Below, one piece after another: positions 55,407 to 64,000 of a DNA stretch of 64,000 bases. The first letter of the stretch is position 1. Every line of letters begins with the position of its first letter. The stretch comes from Arminella tubonensis. Its GTDB lineage: Bacteria > Pseudomonadota > Alphaproteobacteria > Rhizobiales > Rhizobiaceae. A program made the translations under genes and the position numbers. Location: assembly GCF_003240585.1 (NCBI RefSeq), contig NZ_PCDP01000059.1:248001-312000 (forward strand), in the 5' to 3' direction. A model generated the notes under the pieces. That model was not told where the DNA came from, did not search any database, and saw nothing but the letters and a program-made list of their open reading frames with translations.

Positions 55407-56276
55407 GTGAAAAACCAAGTCGGCTACGGCATTCTGCTCACCAGTTTCGCCTATATGCTTTTCACCGTCCATGACGCAACGATCAAGTTGCTCGTGGTGA
55501 CAATTCCCGTATGGCAGATCCTGTTCTTCCGCAGCGTGACCATTCTCGCCGGCTGCTTCCTGTTCGAAGGGCCGTCGCTCGCAAGAAAGGTCGCTCGCTC
55601 GCCGATCATAAAGCCGATGATCGTGCGGAGCATCCTGCTGCTTGTCGCCTGGATCTCCTATTATTCTGCAGCCAGATACCTCCAGCTTGCCGAAGTAACG
55701 ACCCTCTACTACGCCGCGCCGATCGTCGGTACGATACTCGCGACCATCGTCCTGAAGGAAAAGGTCACGTTCGCCCGCTGGATGGCTGTAGGTGTCGGTT
55801 TCTGCGGAGTCATTATTGCCTCCAATCCAATCGGCCTGACGATCTCGTGGCCGGTTTACCTCGCATTGCAGGCGGCGGTGCTCTGGGCAACCGGCATGGT
55901 ACTCTTGCGCAAGACCGCGCTGCACGAAAAGAGCCTGATCCAGATGGCGGTTTCGAACGTGATGTTCGTCCTGATGACTGGGACAATGACGTTTCTTCAT
56001 TGGAAGACGCCTGGTGTTCACGAGCTGATCCTGCTTTGCGCCACCGGCATCATCGCCGGTATTGCGCAATTTACCCTGTTTGAAGGCATGCGACAGGCAC
56101 CGGTTTCAGTGCTGGCGCCATTCGAATACACCTCGCTGGTCTGGGCGTTTGTCCTCGGCTACCTCGTCTGGGGCGACATCCCCAGGCAAAATGTTTTCCT
56201 TGGCGCCATTCTCATTCTCAGTGCCGGCGCCATCATCATCGTCAGCGAGCGCATCCGGCGCCGCGTACCAGTTTAA
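55407..56276 (+). CDS. DMT-superfamily (EamA) transporter
   Basis: 289-residue drug/metabolite transporter with ten predicted helices in two EamA repeats (about 1-140 and 150-285). Typical repeat ends are visible: AAPIVGTILATIVLKEKVT and FEYTSLVWAFVLGYLVWGD. The start is GTG 55407, giving VKNQVGYGILL; no earlier ATG exists. Such proteins export amino acids or related metabolites. It lies 172 bases upstream of an amino-acid ABC operon, but a functional link is only suggestive. Confidence 0.87.
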   Translation: MKNQVGYGILLTSFAYMLFTVHDATIKLLVVTIPVWQILFFRSVTILAGCFLFEGPSLARKVARSPIIKPMIVRSILLLVAWISYYSAARYLQLAEVTTLYYAAPIVGTILATIVLKEKVTFARWMAVGVGFCGVIIASNPIGLTISWPVYLALQAAVLWATGMVLLRKTALHEKSLIQMAVSNVMFVLMTGTMTFLHWKTPGVHELILLCATGIIAGIAQFTLFEGMRQAPVSVLAPFEYTSLVWAFVLGYLVWGDIPRQNVFLGAILILSAGAIIIVSERIRRRVPV

Positions 56277-56448
56277 GCGAGTCTGCGACCGTCCCAAACA
56301 TTCAGTTACCGAAAAAACATGCTCGCACTGCAGCTTTGAGAATAATATTCGCATTTGCCCATTTGTTTTGCAGTTTTCGACGCTTCGCGGCATCCGTTTT
56401 TCTGCGATGTATTTGCCATCGATCCATCGACCTCTGAAGAAACGGAAC

Positions 56449-57228
56449 ATGACAATGAATTGGTTGAAGACCTTCGCCGCCGTAGCACTCGTTCAGGCCG
56501 CTATTTCCCTGCCCGCCCATGCCGGCGAAAACCTGCAGGCCGTCAAGTCCGCCGGCGTCCTGAAGATCGGCACGGAAGGTACCTACGCACCATTCACGTT
56601 CCATGACGACAGCGGCAAGCTCGTCGGCTTCGACGTCGAGATCGCCGAAGCGATCGCCCAGAGGCTCGGCGTCAAGCCGCAGTTCCTCGAAGGCAAGTGG
56701 GACGGCCTGATCGCCGGTCTCGACAGCAAGCGCTACGACACCGTCATCAACGAGGTCGGCATCACCGACGCACGCAAGCAGAAGTATGATTTCTCCGAGC
56801 CCTATATCGCCTCCAAGGCCGTTCTCATCGTTCGTGATGACGACGCTAGCATCAAGGATTTCGCTGATCTGAAGGGCAAGAAGTCGGCACAGTCGCTGAC
56901 CAGCAATTTTGGCAAGCTCGCTGAAAAATCCGGCGCCGAGCTGGTCGGTACCGACGGCTTCGACCAATCGATCCAGCTCGTGCTGACAAAGCGCGCAGAC
57001 GCAACGATCAACGACAGCCTCTCCTTCCTCGACTTCAAGAAGCACAAGCCGGACGCGCCTGTGAAGATTGTCGCGCAGCAGTCGAATGCCGATTATTCGG
57101 CAGCCATCATCCGCAAGGACGAGCCGGAATTGCTCGCGGCTCTCAACAAGGCTCTCGCCGAAATCAAGAAGGACGGCACCTACGAGAAGATTTCGCAGAA
57201 GTACTTTGGCCAGGACGTCTCGAAGTAA
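56449..57228 (+). CDS. Polar amino-acid ABC transporter substrate-binding protein (cystine-like)
   Basis: 259-residue periplasmic binding protein of family 3. Signal peptide about 1-25 (ending LPAHAGEN), then the typical VLKIGTEGTYAPF, GFDVEIAEAIAQRLG and VGITDARKQKYDFS. The domain with AQSLTSNFGKLAEKSG resembles L-cystine/cysteine binders (TcyJ/FliY type), but substrate assignment is tentative. ATG 56449 is used; ATG 56455 is two codons later. It is followed by the permease and ATPase genes on the same strand, forming a complete importer. Confidence 0.92.
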   Translation: MTMNWLKTFAAVALVQAAISLPAHAGENLQAVKSAGVLKIGTEGTYAPFTFHDDSGKLVGFDVEIAEAIAQRLGVKPQFLEGKWDGLIAGLDSKRYDTVINEVGITDARKQKYDFSEPYIASKAVLIVRDDDASIKDFADLKGKKSAQSLTSNFGKLAEKSGAELVGTDGFDQSIQLVLTKRADATINDSLSFLDFKKHKPDAPVKIVAQQSNADYSAAIIRKDEPELLAALNKALAEIKKDGTYEKISQKYFGQDVSK

Positions 57229-57341
57229 TCGCCACCAATAAGCGATTTTGCCTTGCTTCTCTCTAGCGTGTAATGACCAATGACTTGTGTTGAATGCGTC
57301 CGGGTTGCCCTGGGCGCATTCTCTTATCGAAAGGGACCTCC

Positions 57342-58022
57342 GTGCCGCATTGGCTCACTCTGATGGCGGATTCGTTCTGGCCCCTTGTCTGGGCGGGCTT
57401 GATCTTCACGATCCCGCTGACCCTTTTGTCCTTCGTCCTCGGCCTGACGCTGGGATTGATTACGGCCATTGCACGCCTCTTCGGTCCGGAGCCGGTCTCG
57501 GCCATTGCCCGCTTCTACGTCTGGGTCATCCGAGGGACGCCGCTGCTGGTGCAGCTCTTCGTTATCTTCTACGGCCTGCCCAGCATCGGGATCCTGCTAG
57601 ATGCCTTTCCAGCAGCCCTGATCGGCTTCACGCTGAATATCGGCGCCTACACCTCGGAGATCATACGTGCCGTCATCTCCTCCGTGCCGAAGGGTCAGTG
57701 GGAAGCGGCCTATTCGATCGGTATGAGCTGGCGCCAGGCGATGCAGCGGACCATCCTTCCGCAGGCCGCCCGCGTCGCCGTGCCTCCGCTGTCGAACACC
57801 TTCATTTCGTTGGTTAAGGACACGTCGCTGGCAGCCGCGATCACCGTGCCGGAGCTTTTCCAGGCGGCGCAGCGCATCGTCGCTACGACCTATGAACCGC
57901 TGATCCTCTATATCGAGGCGGCCTTGCTCTATCTGGCCCTGAGTTCGGTGCTCTCTACATTGCAGGTGCGCCTTGAACGTCGCTTTGCCCGCTATGGCGG
58001 CATGCTGGAGACGCGCGCATGA
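57342..58022 (+). CDS. Polar amino-acid ABC transporter permease
   Basis: 226-residue inner-membrane permease of the HisM family with about five helices. The EAA loop AYSIGMSWRQAMQRTILPQA lies near residue 130 and ARFYVWVIRGTPLLVQLF near residue 55. The start is GTG 57342 with AAAGGGA five bases upstream; ATG 57363 is an alternative that would remove the first helix cap. It overlaps the ATPase gene by four bases (ATGA). Confidence 0.9.
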   Translation: MPHWLTLMADSFWPLVWAGLIFTIPLTLLSFVLGLTLGLITAIARLFGPEPVSAIARFYVWVIRGTPLLVQLFVIFYGLPSIGILLDAFPAALIGFTLNIGAYTSEIIRAVISSVPKGQWEAAYSIGMSWRQAMQRTILPQAARVAVPPLSNTFISLVKDTSLAAAITVPELFQAAQRIVATTYEPLILYIEAALLYLALSSVLSTLQVRLERRFARYGGMLETRA

Positions 58023-58780
58023 TCGAACTGTCGAACATCGAGAAGCGCTTCGGCGACGCGGTTATCCTGAAGGACATCACTCTCCGGATTCCAGAGGGCA
58101 ATGTCACAGCTCTCGTCGGCCCTTCCGGCGGCGGCAAGAGCACGTTACTGCGCTGTATCAACCTGCTAGAAATCCCGACATCGGGGACGATACGTATCGG
58201 CGAGGCCGAACAGAGCTTCAAACCCGGCCAGAAGACCGGGTGGCAGGCGATCCAGAAGATACGCCGCCAGACCGGCATGGTTTTTCAGAATTTCCAGCTC
58301 TTCCCGCACCAGACAGCCATCGAGAACGTCATGGAGGGCCTGGTGACGGTCCTTCGGTGGCCGACAGACAGGGCGCGACAGCATGCAATGGAACTGCTGA
58401 CCAAGGTCGGCATGGCGCACAAGGCGGATGCCTGGCCATCGACATTGTCAGGCGGCCAGCAACAGCGTGTCGCCATCGCCCGGGCGTTGGCCCCCTCCCC
58501 GCGCGTGCTGCTTTGCGACGAGCCGACTTCGGCGCTTGATCCGGAGCTCGCAGCTGAAGTCGTCGACGTGCTCGCCCGGCTTGCCAACGAAGGTACGACC
58601 ATGGTCATGGCGACGCATGACTTGAGGCTCGCCTCAAAGATAGCCAACGATGTTGTGTTTCTCGAAGCAGGCAGCGTCGTCGAGACAGGGTCCGCGCGCA
58701 GCATCTTCGGAGCGCCGACACAGGAGCGCACCAAACGCTTCATCTCGACACTCAACGCCGGCCACAGCTACGACATATGA
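58019..58780 (+). CDS. Polar amino-acid ABC transporter ATP-binding protein
   Basis: 253-residue ABC ATPase of the GlnQ/HisP type. Walker A is GPSGGGKS (about residues 35-42), the Q-loop lies in VFQNFQLFPHQTA, the signature is LSGGQQQR, Walker B LLCDEPTSALD and the switch histidine ATHDLRLA. It powers the importer encoded by the two preceding genes. A bidirectional terminator begins four bases after its stop, separating it from convergent pyc. Confidence 0.93.
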   Translation: MIELSNIEKRFGDAVILKDITLRIPEGNVTALVGPSGGGKSTLLRCINLLEIPTSGTIRIGEAEQSFKPGQKTGWQAIQKIRRQTGMVFQNFQLFPHQTAIENVMEGLVTVLRWPTDRARQHAMELLTKVGMAHKADAWPSTLSGGQQQRVAIARALAPSPRVLLCDEPTSALDPELAAEVVDVLARLANEGTTMVMATHDLRLASKIANDVVFLEAGSVVETGSARSIFGAPTQERTKRFISTLNAGHSYDI

Positions 58781-58808
58781 AAAAGGCGGCCAATCCGGCC
58801 GCCCTTTC
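58781..58808. terminator. Bidirectional terminator between the amino-acid ABC operon and pyc
   Basis: GGCGGCC (58785-58791), loop AATCC and GGCCGCC (58797-58803), flanked by AAAA on the left and CTTTC on the right. It serves both convergent transcripts. Confidence 0.75.
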
Positions 58809-58833
58809 AATCATTGCAGTAAATATTTCCCGA

Positions 58834-61800
58834 TTAGGCGCTATAGACGACCAGCAGGTCCTTCGCGTCGATCTGGTCACCGGCAAGCACCAGCACTTCG
58901 GAGATCGTGCCATCCTTCTCCGCGTGCAGCGCCGTCTCCATCTTCATCGCCTCGATCGACACCAGCACATCGCCAGCTTTGATGACCTGTCCCGCCGAGA
59001 CGAACACGCGCGAAATCACGCCCGGCATCGGCGCCCCGACCTGGGCAGCGTTGCCGGTCTCAGCCTTGCGGCGAACAGCACCGCCCGCGGCGCCATGGGC
59101 ACGATCCGGCACCTTGATGCGCCGCGGCTGGCCGTTGAGCTCGAAGAACACGGTGACCATGCCCTTGTCGTCCGTTGCGGTCATTGCCTGGTTGACGACG
59201 ACAAGCGTCTTGCCCTTCTCGATTTCGGCGAAAAGTTCGCCGCCTTCGGGCAGTCCATAGAAATAAGCCAGCGTCGGCAGTGCCGAAACCGGACCGTAGG
59301 TATCGGCCGCAAAGGCGAAGTCGGTAAAGACCTTCGGATACATCAGGTATGAGGCGAACTCGAAATCGTCGACCTTGCGCTCGAGCTTCGTTTCTATCTC
59401 AAGGCGCTCGGCATCGAGGTCGGCCTCGGCCAGCAGCGAGCCCGGACGCACGGTATAGGGCTTTTCGCCTTTCAGAGCCTTCTTCTGCAGCGCTTTCGGC
59501 CATCCGCTTGGCGGTTGCCCCAAATCGCCCTTGAGCATCGAGACGACCGATTCCGGAAAGGAGACTTCCCTTTCCGGGCTGACGACATCGGCGACGGTCA
59601 GGTCCTGGCTTACCATCATCAGCGCCATGTCGCCGACCACCTTGGAGGACGGTGTCACCTTGACGATATCGCCGAACATCTGGTTGGCGTCGGCGTAGGC
59701 CTGCGCCACTTCATGCCAGCGGCTTTCGAGCCCTAGCGAGCGAGCCTGTTCCTTGAGGTTGGTAAACTGGCCGCCCGGCATTTCGTGCAGGTAGACCTCC
59801 GAAGCCGGCCCCTTGAGGTCGCTCTCGAAGGCCGTGTACTGGTGACGAACCGCCTCCCAATAGAAGGAGATGCGGCGGATCCATTCCGGGTCGAGACCCG
59901 GATCGCGCTCGGTGCGGCTCAGCGCTTCGACGATCGAACCGAGGCAGGGCTGCGAGGTGTTGCCCGACAGCGCATCCATCGCCGCATCGACGGCATCGAC
60001 ACCGGCATCGACCGCAGCCAGCACCGTGGCTGCCGCAATGCCTGAGGTGTCATGCGTATGGAAATGGATCGGCAGGCTCGTCGCCTCGCGCAGGGCCTTG
60101 AACAGGATCTTCGCCGCGGCAGGCTTAAGCAGCCCCGCCATATCCTTCAGCGCGATGATGTGCGCTCCGGCTTTTTCCAATTCGACGGCAAGATCCGTGT
60201 AGTATTTGAGATCGTATTTGGGCCGAGCAGAATTGAGGATGTCGCCGGTGTAGCAGATCGCTGCCTCGCAGAGCTTGTTCTCCTCGATCACCGCATCCAT
60301 CGACACCCGCATGTTCTCGACCCAGTTCAGGCAGTCGAAGACGCGGAAAAGATCGATGCCGCCCTTTGCCGCCTGGCGAACGAAATACTTGACGACATTA
60401 TCAGGGTAATTGGTGTAGCCGACGCCGTTGGCACCGCGCAGCAACATCTGCAACAGCAGGTTCGGCGCACCTTCGCGGATCTGAGACAGGCGCTCCCAGG
60501 GGTCTTCGGTGAGGAAACGCATGGAGACGTCGAACGTCGCGCCACCCCAGCATTCGAGCGAAAGCAGCTGCGGTAGCGCCCGGGCATAGGTGCCGGCAAC
60601 CTGCGCGATGTCATATGTCCGCATGCGGGTGGCAAGCAGCGACTGATGGCCGTCGCGCATTGTCGTGTCCGTGACCAGCACGCGTTTCTCGTTGCGCATC
60701 CATTCGCCGAATTTCTTCGGCCCGAGCTTGTCCAGGCGCTGCTTGGTACCGTCGGGGATCTTGCTGTCTATGTAGGGCAGGACAGGCTCGGCGATTTTCG
60801 ACGACGGCGCCGGTCGCCCGCGCGCCTCGGGATGGCCGTTGACGGTCACGTCGGCAAGATAGGTCAGGAGCTTGGTGGCACGATCCTGTCGCTTCACCTG
60901 CTGGAAGAGCTCCGGCGTCGTGTCGATGAAGCGCGTCGTATAGGTGTTGTCGAGGAATTTCGGATGCGTGATGATTGCTTCGAGGAATGTAAGGTTGGTC
61001 GCGACGCCACGAATGCGGAATTCGCGCAGCGCGCGGTCCATTCGGCTGATTACTTCTTCCGGCGTCGGCGCCCAGGCGGTGACCTTGACCAGCAGCGGAT
61101 CGTAGAAGCGCGTGATGATCGCGCCGGAATAGGCTGTCCCGCCATCGAGCCGAATACCGAAACCGGCAGCTGAGCGATAAGCGGTGATGCGGCCGTAGTC
61201 CGGAATGAAATTATGCTCCGGATCTTCCGTGGTGATACGGCACTGCAGGGCATGACCGTTGAGGCGGATATCCTTTTGCTCTGGAACACCTGAGCCGGGC
61301 GTGCCGATCGCATGGCCGTCAAGGATATGGATCTGCGCCTTGACGATGTCGATGCCGGTCACGACTTCCGTCACCGTGTGCTCGACCTGGATGCGCGGAT
61401 TGACTTCGATGAAGTAGAATTTGCCGGTGTCGGCATCCATCAGATATTCGACCGTGCCGGCGCCGATGTAGTCGGTGGCGCCGGCGATCTTCAGCGAATA
61501 GGCAGCAAGCTCCTGTCGCTGGGCGTCGCTGAGATAGGGCGCCGGCGCGCGTTCTACGACCTTCTGGTTGCGCCGCTGGATCGAGCAATCGCGCTCGAAC
61601 AAATGAACGACGTTGCCATGCGTATCGCCGAGAATCTGGCTTTCGACATGGCGGGCCCGCTCGACAAGCTTTTCGAGGTAGACCTCATCCTTACCGAAGG
61701 CTGCCATCGCCTCTCGCTTGGCTTCCGTGACTTCCTTGGCCAGATCCTTGGGATCGCGGATGGCACGCATGCCGCGACCGCCGCCGCCCCAGGAAGCCTT

Positions 61801-62295
61801 GAGCATGACCGGATAGCCGATCTCTTCGGCCATCTTGGCAACGACTGCCATATCGTCAGGAAGGGGATCTGTTGCCGGAACGACCGGAACGCCGACCGAG
61901 ATCGCCAGGTTGCGGGCGGCCACCTTGTTGCCGAGCTGGCGCATCGTATCGCCCTTCGGGCCGATGAAGATGATGCCGGCCTCCTTGCAGGCATCGACGA
62001 ATTCGGGGCTCTCAGAGAGCAATCCGTATCCCGGATGGATGGCATCAGCGCCGGAGAGCTTGGCGACGCGAATGACTTCATCGATCGATAGATAGCTTTC
62101 GATCGGCCCGAGATCACGGGCGAGATGCGGCCCGCGTCCGACCTGGTAGCTTTCGTCGGCTTTGAAGCGATGCAGCGCGAGTTTGTCTTCCTCAGCCCAG
62201 ATGGCAACCGTTTTTATTCCGAGCTCATTGGCCGCGCGGAAGACGCGAATGGCAATTTCAGAACGGTTGGCTACCAGAATTTTGGAAATGGGCAA
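58834..62295 (-). CDS. pyc: Pyruvate carboxylase
   Basis: 1153-residue biotin enzyme converting pyruvate and bicarbonate to oxaloacetate to refill the TCA cycle. Domain order is biotin carboxylase (about 1-460, GGGGRGMR near 170), carboxyltransferase TIM barrel (about 530-830, TTMRDGHQS), allosteric/PT domain and C-terminal biotin carrier, with the biotinylated lysine at 1118 in EAMKMET. The start is TTG 62295, behind GAGGAG, giving PISKILVANRSEIA as in the well-studied Rhizobium etli enzyme of 1154 residues. A longer frame with an ATG upstream is unlikely. Confidence 0.96.
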   Translation of the reverse strand: MPISKILVANRSEIAIRVFRAANELGIKTVAIWAEEDKLALHRFKADESYQVGRGPHLARDLGPIESYLSIDEVIRVAKLSGADAIHPGYGLLSESPEFVDACKEAGIIFIGPKGDTMRQLGNKVAARNLAISVGVPVVPATDPLPDDMAVVAKMAEEIGYPVMLKASWGGGGRGMRAIRDPKDLAKEVTEAKREAMAAFGKDEVYLEKLVERARHVESQILGDTHGNVVHLFERDCSIQRRNQKVVERAPAPYLSDAQRQELAAYSLKIAGATDYIGAGTVEYLMDADTGKFYFIEVNPRIQVEHTVTEVVTGIDIVKAQIHILDGHAIGTPGSGVPEQKDIRLNGHALQCRITTEDPEHNFIPDYGRITAYRSAAGFGIRLDGGTAYSGAIITRFYDPLLVKVTAWAPTPEEVISRMDRALREFRIRGVATNLTFLEAIITHPKFLDNTYTTRFIDTTPELFQQVKRQDRATKLLTYLADVTVNGHPEARGRPAPSSKIAEPVLPYIDSKIPDGTKQRLDKLGPKKFGEWMRNEKRVLVTDTTMRDGHQSLLATRMRTYDIAQVAGTYARALPQLLSLECWGGATFDVSMRFLTEDPWERLSQIREGAPNLLLQMLLRGANGVGYTNYPDNVVKYFVRQAAKGGIDLFRVFDCLNWVENMRVSMDAVIEENKLCEAAICYTGDILNSARPKYDLKYYTDLAVELEKAGAHIIALKDMAGLLKPAAAKILFKALREATSLPIHFHTHDTSGIAAATVLAAVDAGVDAVDAAMDALSGNTSQPCLGSIVEALSRTERDPGLDPEWIRRISFYWEAVRHQYTAFESDLKGPASEVYLHEMPGGQFTNLKEQARSLGLESRWHEVAQAYADANQMFGDIVKVTPSSKVVGDMALMMVSQDLTVADVVSPEREVSFPESVVSMLKGDLGQPPSGWPKALQKKALKGEKPYTVRPGSLLAEADLDAERLEIETKLERKVDDFEFASYLMYPKVFTDFAFAADTYGPVSALPTLAYFYGLPEGGELFAEIEKGKTLVVVNQAMTATDDKGMVTVFFELNGQPRRIKVPDRAHGAAGGAVRRKAETGNAAQVGAPMPGVISRVFVSAGQVIKAGDVLVSIEAMKMETALHAEKDGTISEVLVLAGDQIDAKDLLVVYSA

Positions 62296-62410
62296 GGCGA
62301 TCTCCTCAGCACGCGGAATGCGGGCATGCTGCACCCGCGAAGAAAATTCTTAACGTCTTGTCACAAGAAGTTCAATTTCCTCGGGCGTCTCCCGCGGAAA
62401 AATGTTGCAC

Positions 62411-63151
62411 TCAGGAAATAAGGCCATATCGAAAGGCAAGTGCCACGATATGCTGTCTGTTCTTGGCCCTCAGCTTGTCCTGGATGCCGTTCATGTACCA
62501 ATCCACGGTATGGTTCGAGATCGAAAGCAATTTGCTGATTTCCATCGAGGTCAGGCCATCCGCGAGATAATTCAATATCTCCATCTCGCGTCTCGTCATC
62601 CGTGTATCGGCGGCGGCCCCTTGCTCAAGAGCGTCGGCATCGCCTTTGAGCTCGAGAATTCGCCAGAAGGTTTTCTTCGCGATGGCCTCGAAAAGCGACA
62701 TCTCCGACGGTGACAGATCGACCACGTCTCCACCAAGCGTCATATTGCCGAGCAATCCGTTCCGACCGTGGATCGGAAAGATATAGCCATCCAGCAGGCC
62801 GTGATTGCGGCCGTCCACCATCATCTGTTCCATGCGCCTGCGATGGGGATCCGCCCGGAAGGCTGTTACGGTATCCCGCCAGCGAAACGGCCGTTGCGCT
62901 CGGGAAAGATAGCGGATGGTGGGGTCGATGAGCACATATTTCTTGGCGATATAGACATGTGGCCATTTTTCAGGCCAACGCCCGGCAAGCACCAGGCTCA
63001 TCGGATCGGAGTTCGGCTTCGGCTGCTTCAGAAGGCCGTAGAAGTCGAATTTATAAGAACGAAGCACACGCTCCAACTCGGCAACGACGTTCTCGCTTGT
63101 CCTGCACTCCTCGATGACGACAAGCAATTGTATTAACGAATGAATATTCAC
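62411..63151 (-). CDS. LuxR-type regulator with autoinducer-binding domain (solo)
   Basis: 246-residue transcription factor: N-terminal autoinducer-binding domain (about 15-165) and C-terminal LuxR helix-turn-helix (about 180-246, MTRREMEILNYLADGLTSME to NHTVDWYMNGIQDKL). Pocket residues W, Y, D and P typical of acyl-homoserine-lactone receptors appear in KWPHVYIAKKYVLIDPT, with a later GYIFPIHGRNGLLG. No luxI-type synthase is in the window, so this is a solo receptor here. It is divergent from ndvA and follows pyc on the same strand upstream. Ligand and targets are unknown. Confidence 0.88.
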   Translation of the reverse strand: MNIHSLIQLLVVIEECRTSENVVAELERVLRSYKFDFYGLLKQPKPNSDPMSLVLAGRWPEKWPHVYIAKKYVLIDPTIRYLSRAQRPFRWRDTVTAFRADPHRRRMEQMMVDGRNHGLLDGYIFPIHGRNGLLGNMTLGGDVVDLSPSEMSLFEAIAKKTFWRILELKGDADALEQGAAADTRMTRREMEILNYLADGLTSMEISKLLSISNHTVDWYMNGIQDKLRAKNRQHIVALAFRYGLIS

Positions 63152-63537
63152 ATATACCCCCTGGCAATCAATAATCTAGAAACAGTGCCGCAATATACCG
63201 TCCGTAACCATCGTCCGTTCCTCCTGATACGCAACGAAAAATCCACAACTGCCATGCCGCAAGCATGACGATTGCGACGAAAGCGAACAACCAGTTTCTG
63301 CGAAATTTCGCAGTCGACTTCAAACTATATTTCGGTCGAAATCGCTGCATTAGAACGGGCCGCACCATCGACAATCTGATTGTAGGCGCAGAGCTCGCGA
63401 CTCCCAACCCTCTTGAGGGATGTTTCCGGATAATTCTGCAGGAAAAACAGCGTACAGATTCCGTTAATCGCCGGTTCAGGTAGCGAATTGTAGCATCGCA
63501 ACATTCCGTATTTTGCAGATGCACATGAGGTATCGAC
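63152..63537. other. Divergent promoter region of the luxR-type gene and ndvA
   Basis: About 385 bases. Open frames on either strand lack support and are not called. I see no perfect lux-box palindrome; the region should hold both promoters. Confidence 0.45.
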
Positions 63538-64000
63538 GTGTCGCTATTCAAAGTTTACGCAAGAGCCTTGCAGTATCTCGCCGCATATAAGCTCCGCGTG
63601 TCTCTGGTCGTCTTCGCTAACGTCGTCCTGGCGGTGATAACGATTGCCGAACCCATTCTGTTCGGCCGCATCATAGACGCGATTTCGTCGAAAGAAACCG
63701 TTCGCCCCATCCTGATCATGTGGGCAGCCTTTGCCGTCTTCAACACCATCGCTTTTGTGGTCGTGGCTCGTGAAGCGGACCGGTTGGCACACGGCCGCCG
63801 GGCAACGCTTCTGACGGAGGCTTTCGGTCGCATCATTTCCATGCCGCTGTCCTGGCATAGCCAGCGCGGCACCTCCAATGCGCTTCACACCCTGCTGCGC
63901 GCTTGCGAAACCCTTTTCGGCCTTTGGCTCGAATGCATGCGCAACCATCTGTCGACCGTCGTCGCTCTTGCCCTTTTGATCCCGACCGCGATGTCGATGG
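63538..64000 (+). CDS. ndvA: Cyclic beta-1,2-glucan exporter NdvA/ChvA (partial, runs off the window)
   Basis: The first 154 codons of an ABC exporter that moves cyclic beta-1,2-glucan to the periplasm. The start is GTG 63538 after TGAGG, giving a protein that opens SLFKVYARALQYLA and contains VAREADRLAHGRRATL and GRIISMPLSWHSQRGTS, nearly diagnostic for NdvA/ChvA of Rhizobiaceae. Only the first membrane helices are present; the ATPase domain lies beyond base 64000. Loss of this exporter abolishes nodule invasion or virulence in known relatives. Confidence 0.95.
   Translation, partial: MSLFKVYARALQYLAAYKLRVSLVVFANVVLAVITIAEPILFGRIIDAISSKETVRPILIMWAAFAVFNTIAFVVVAREADRLAHGRRATLLTEAFGRIISMPLSWHSQRGTSNALHTLLRACETLFGLWLECMRNHLSTVVALALLIPTAMSM

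Noticed and set aside
63168..63551. 127-codon open frame in the luxR-ndvA promoter region
   Set aside because: It overlaps the ndvA start on the other strand, has no supported start, and its composition looks non-coding.

Overview
The window looks like a chromosomal segment of a Rhizobiaceae bacterium (Rhizobium, Agrobacterium, Neorhizobium or Ensifer type). Evidence: high GC; a SAM-II riboswitch in front of metA, typical of alphaproteobacteria; rpoH2, CarD and the phbAB/phaR set; and at the right edge the start of the cyclic beta-1,2-glucan exporter ndvA/chvA next to pyc and a luxR-type gene. I saw no insertion sequence, prophage, CRISPR array, tRNA or rRNA. The coding sequences look intact apart from ndvA, which runs off the right end.

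Left part (1-13.3 kb): a small polysaccharide group (family 2 glycosyltransferase, Wzx-like flippase, tandem alpha/beta hydrolase, glycoside hydrolase family 2 enzyme) abuts the most unusual locus of the window. This is a four-gene set encoding an atypical carrier protein, an acyl-CoA-dehydrogenase-like flavoprotein, a truncated SerRS-like amino acid:carrier-protein ligase and a DUF1839 protein. It is followed upstream by epmB and epmA (lysylation of elongation factor P), with efp divergent. Two different repurposed class II aminoacyl-tRNA synthetases are therefore encoded within 5 kb of each other.

Middle part (13.3-35.4 kb): an SbmA/BacA-like ABC half-transporter whose ATPase motifs are decayed; metA under promoter, SAM-II riboswitch and terminator; galM; an amino-sugar operon (GntR regulator, SIS deaminase, nagA, second SIS protein) with a repeated operator; an RND efflux pump without outer-membrane gene; an orphan receiver protein; an ABC-F protein, thiamine diphosphokinase and a MarR/MFS pair; and thiBPQ behind a TPP riboswitch.

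Right part (35.4-64 kb): mostly housekeeping and stress genes. These are an M48 lipoprotein protease convergent with rpoH2, carD, a seven-iron ferredoxin, an S4 RNA-binding protein with a SUV3-like helicase carrying a long disordered tail, a cluster of very small envelope proteins with an EcfG-like promoter, the polyhydroxybutyrate genes phbA-phbB and phaR, rpmF, a GST, a 2H phosphoesterase, mtgA, ispA, ispG, two transporters, an amino-acid ABC operon, pyc, a LuxR-type regulator and partial ndvA.

Start sites were adjusted by reading ribosome-binding sites, overlaps and family N-termini. Several genes use TTG or GTG starts.
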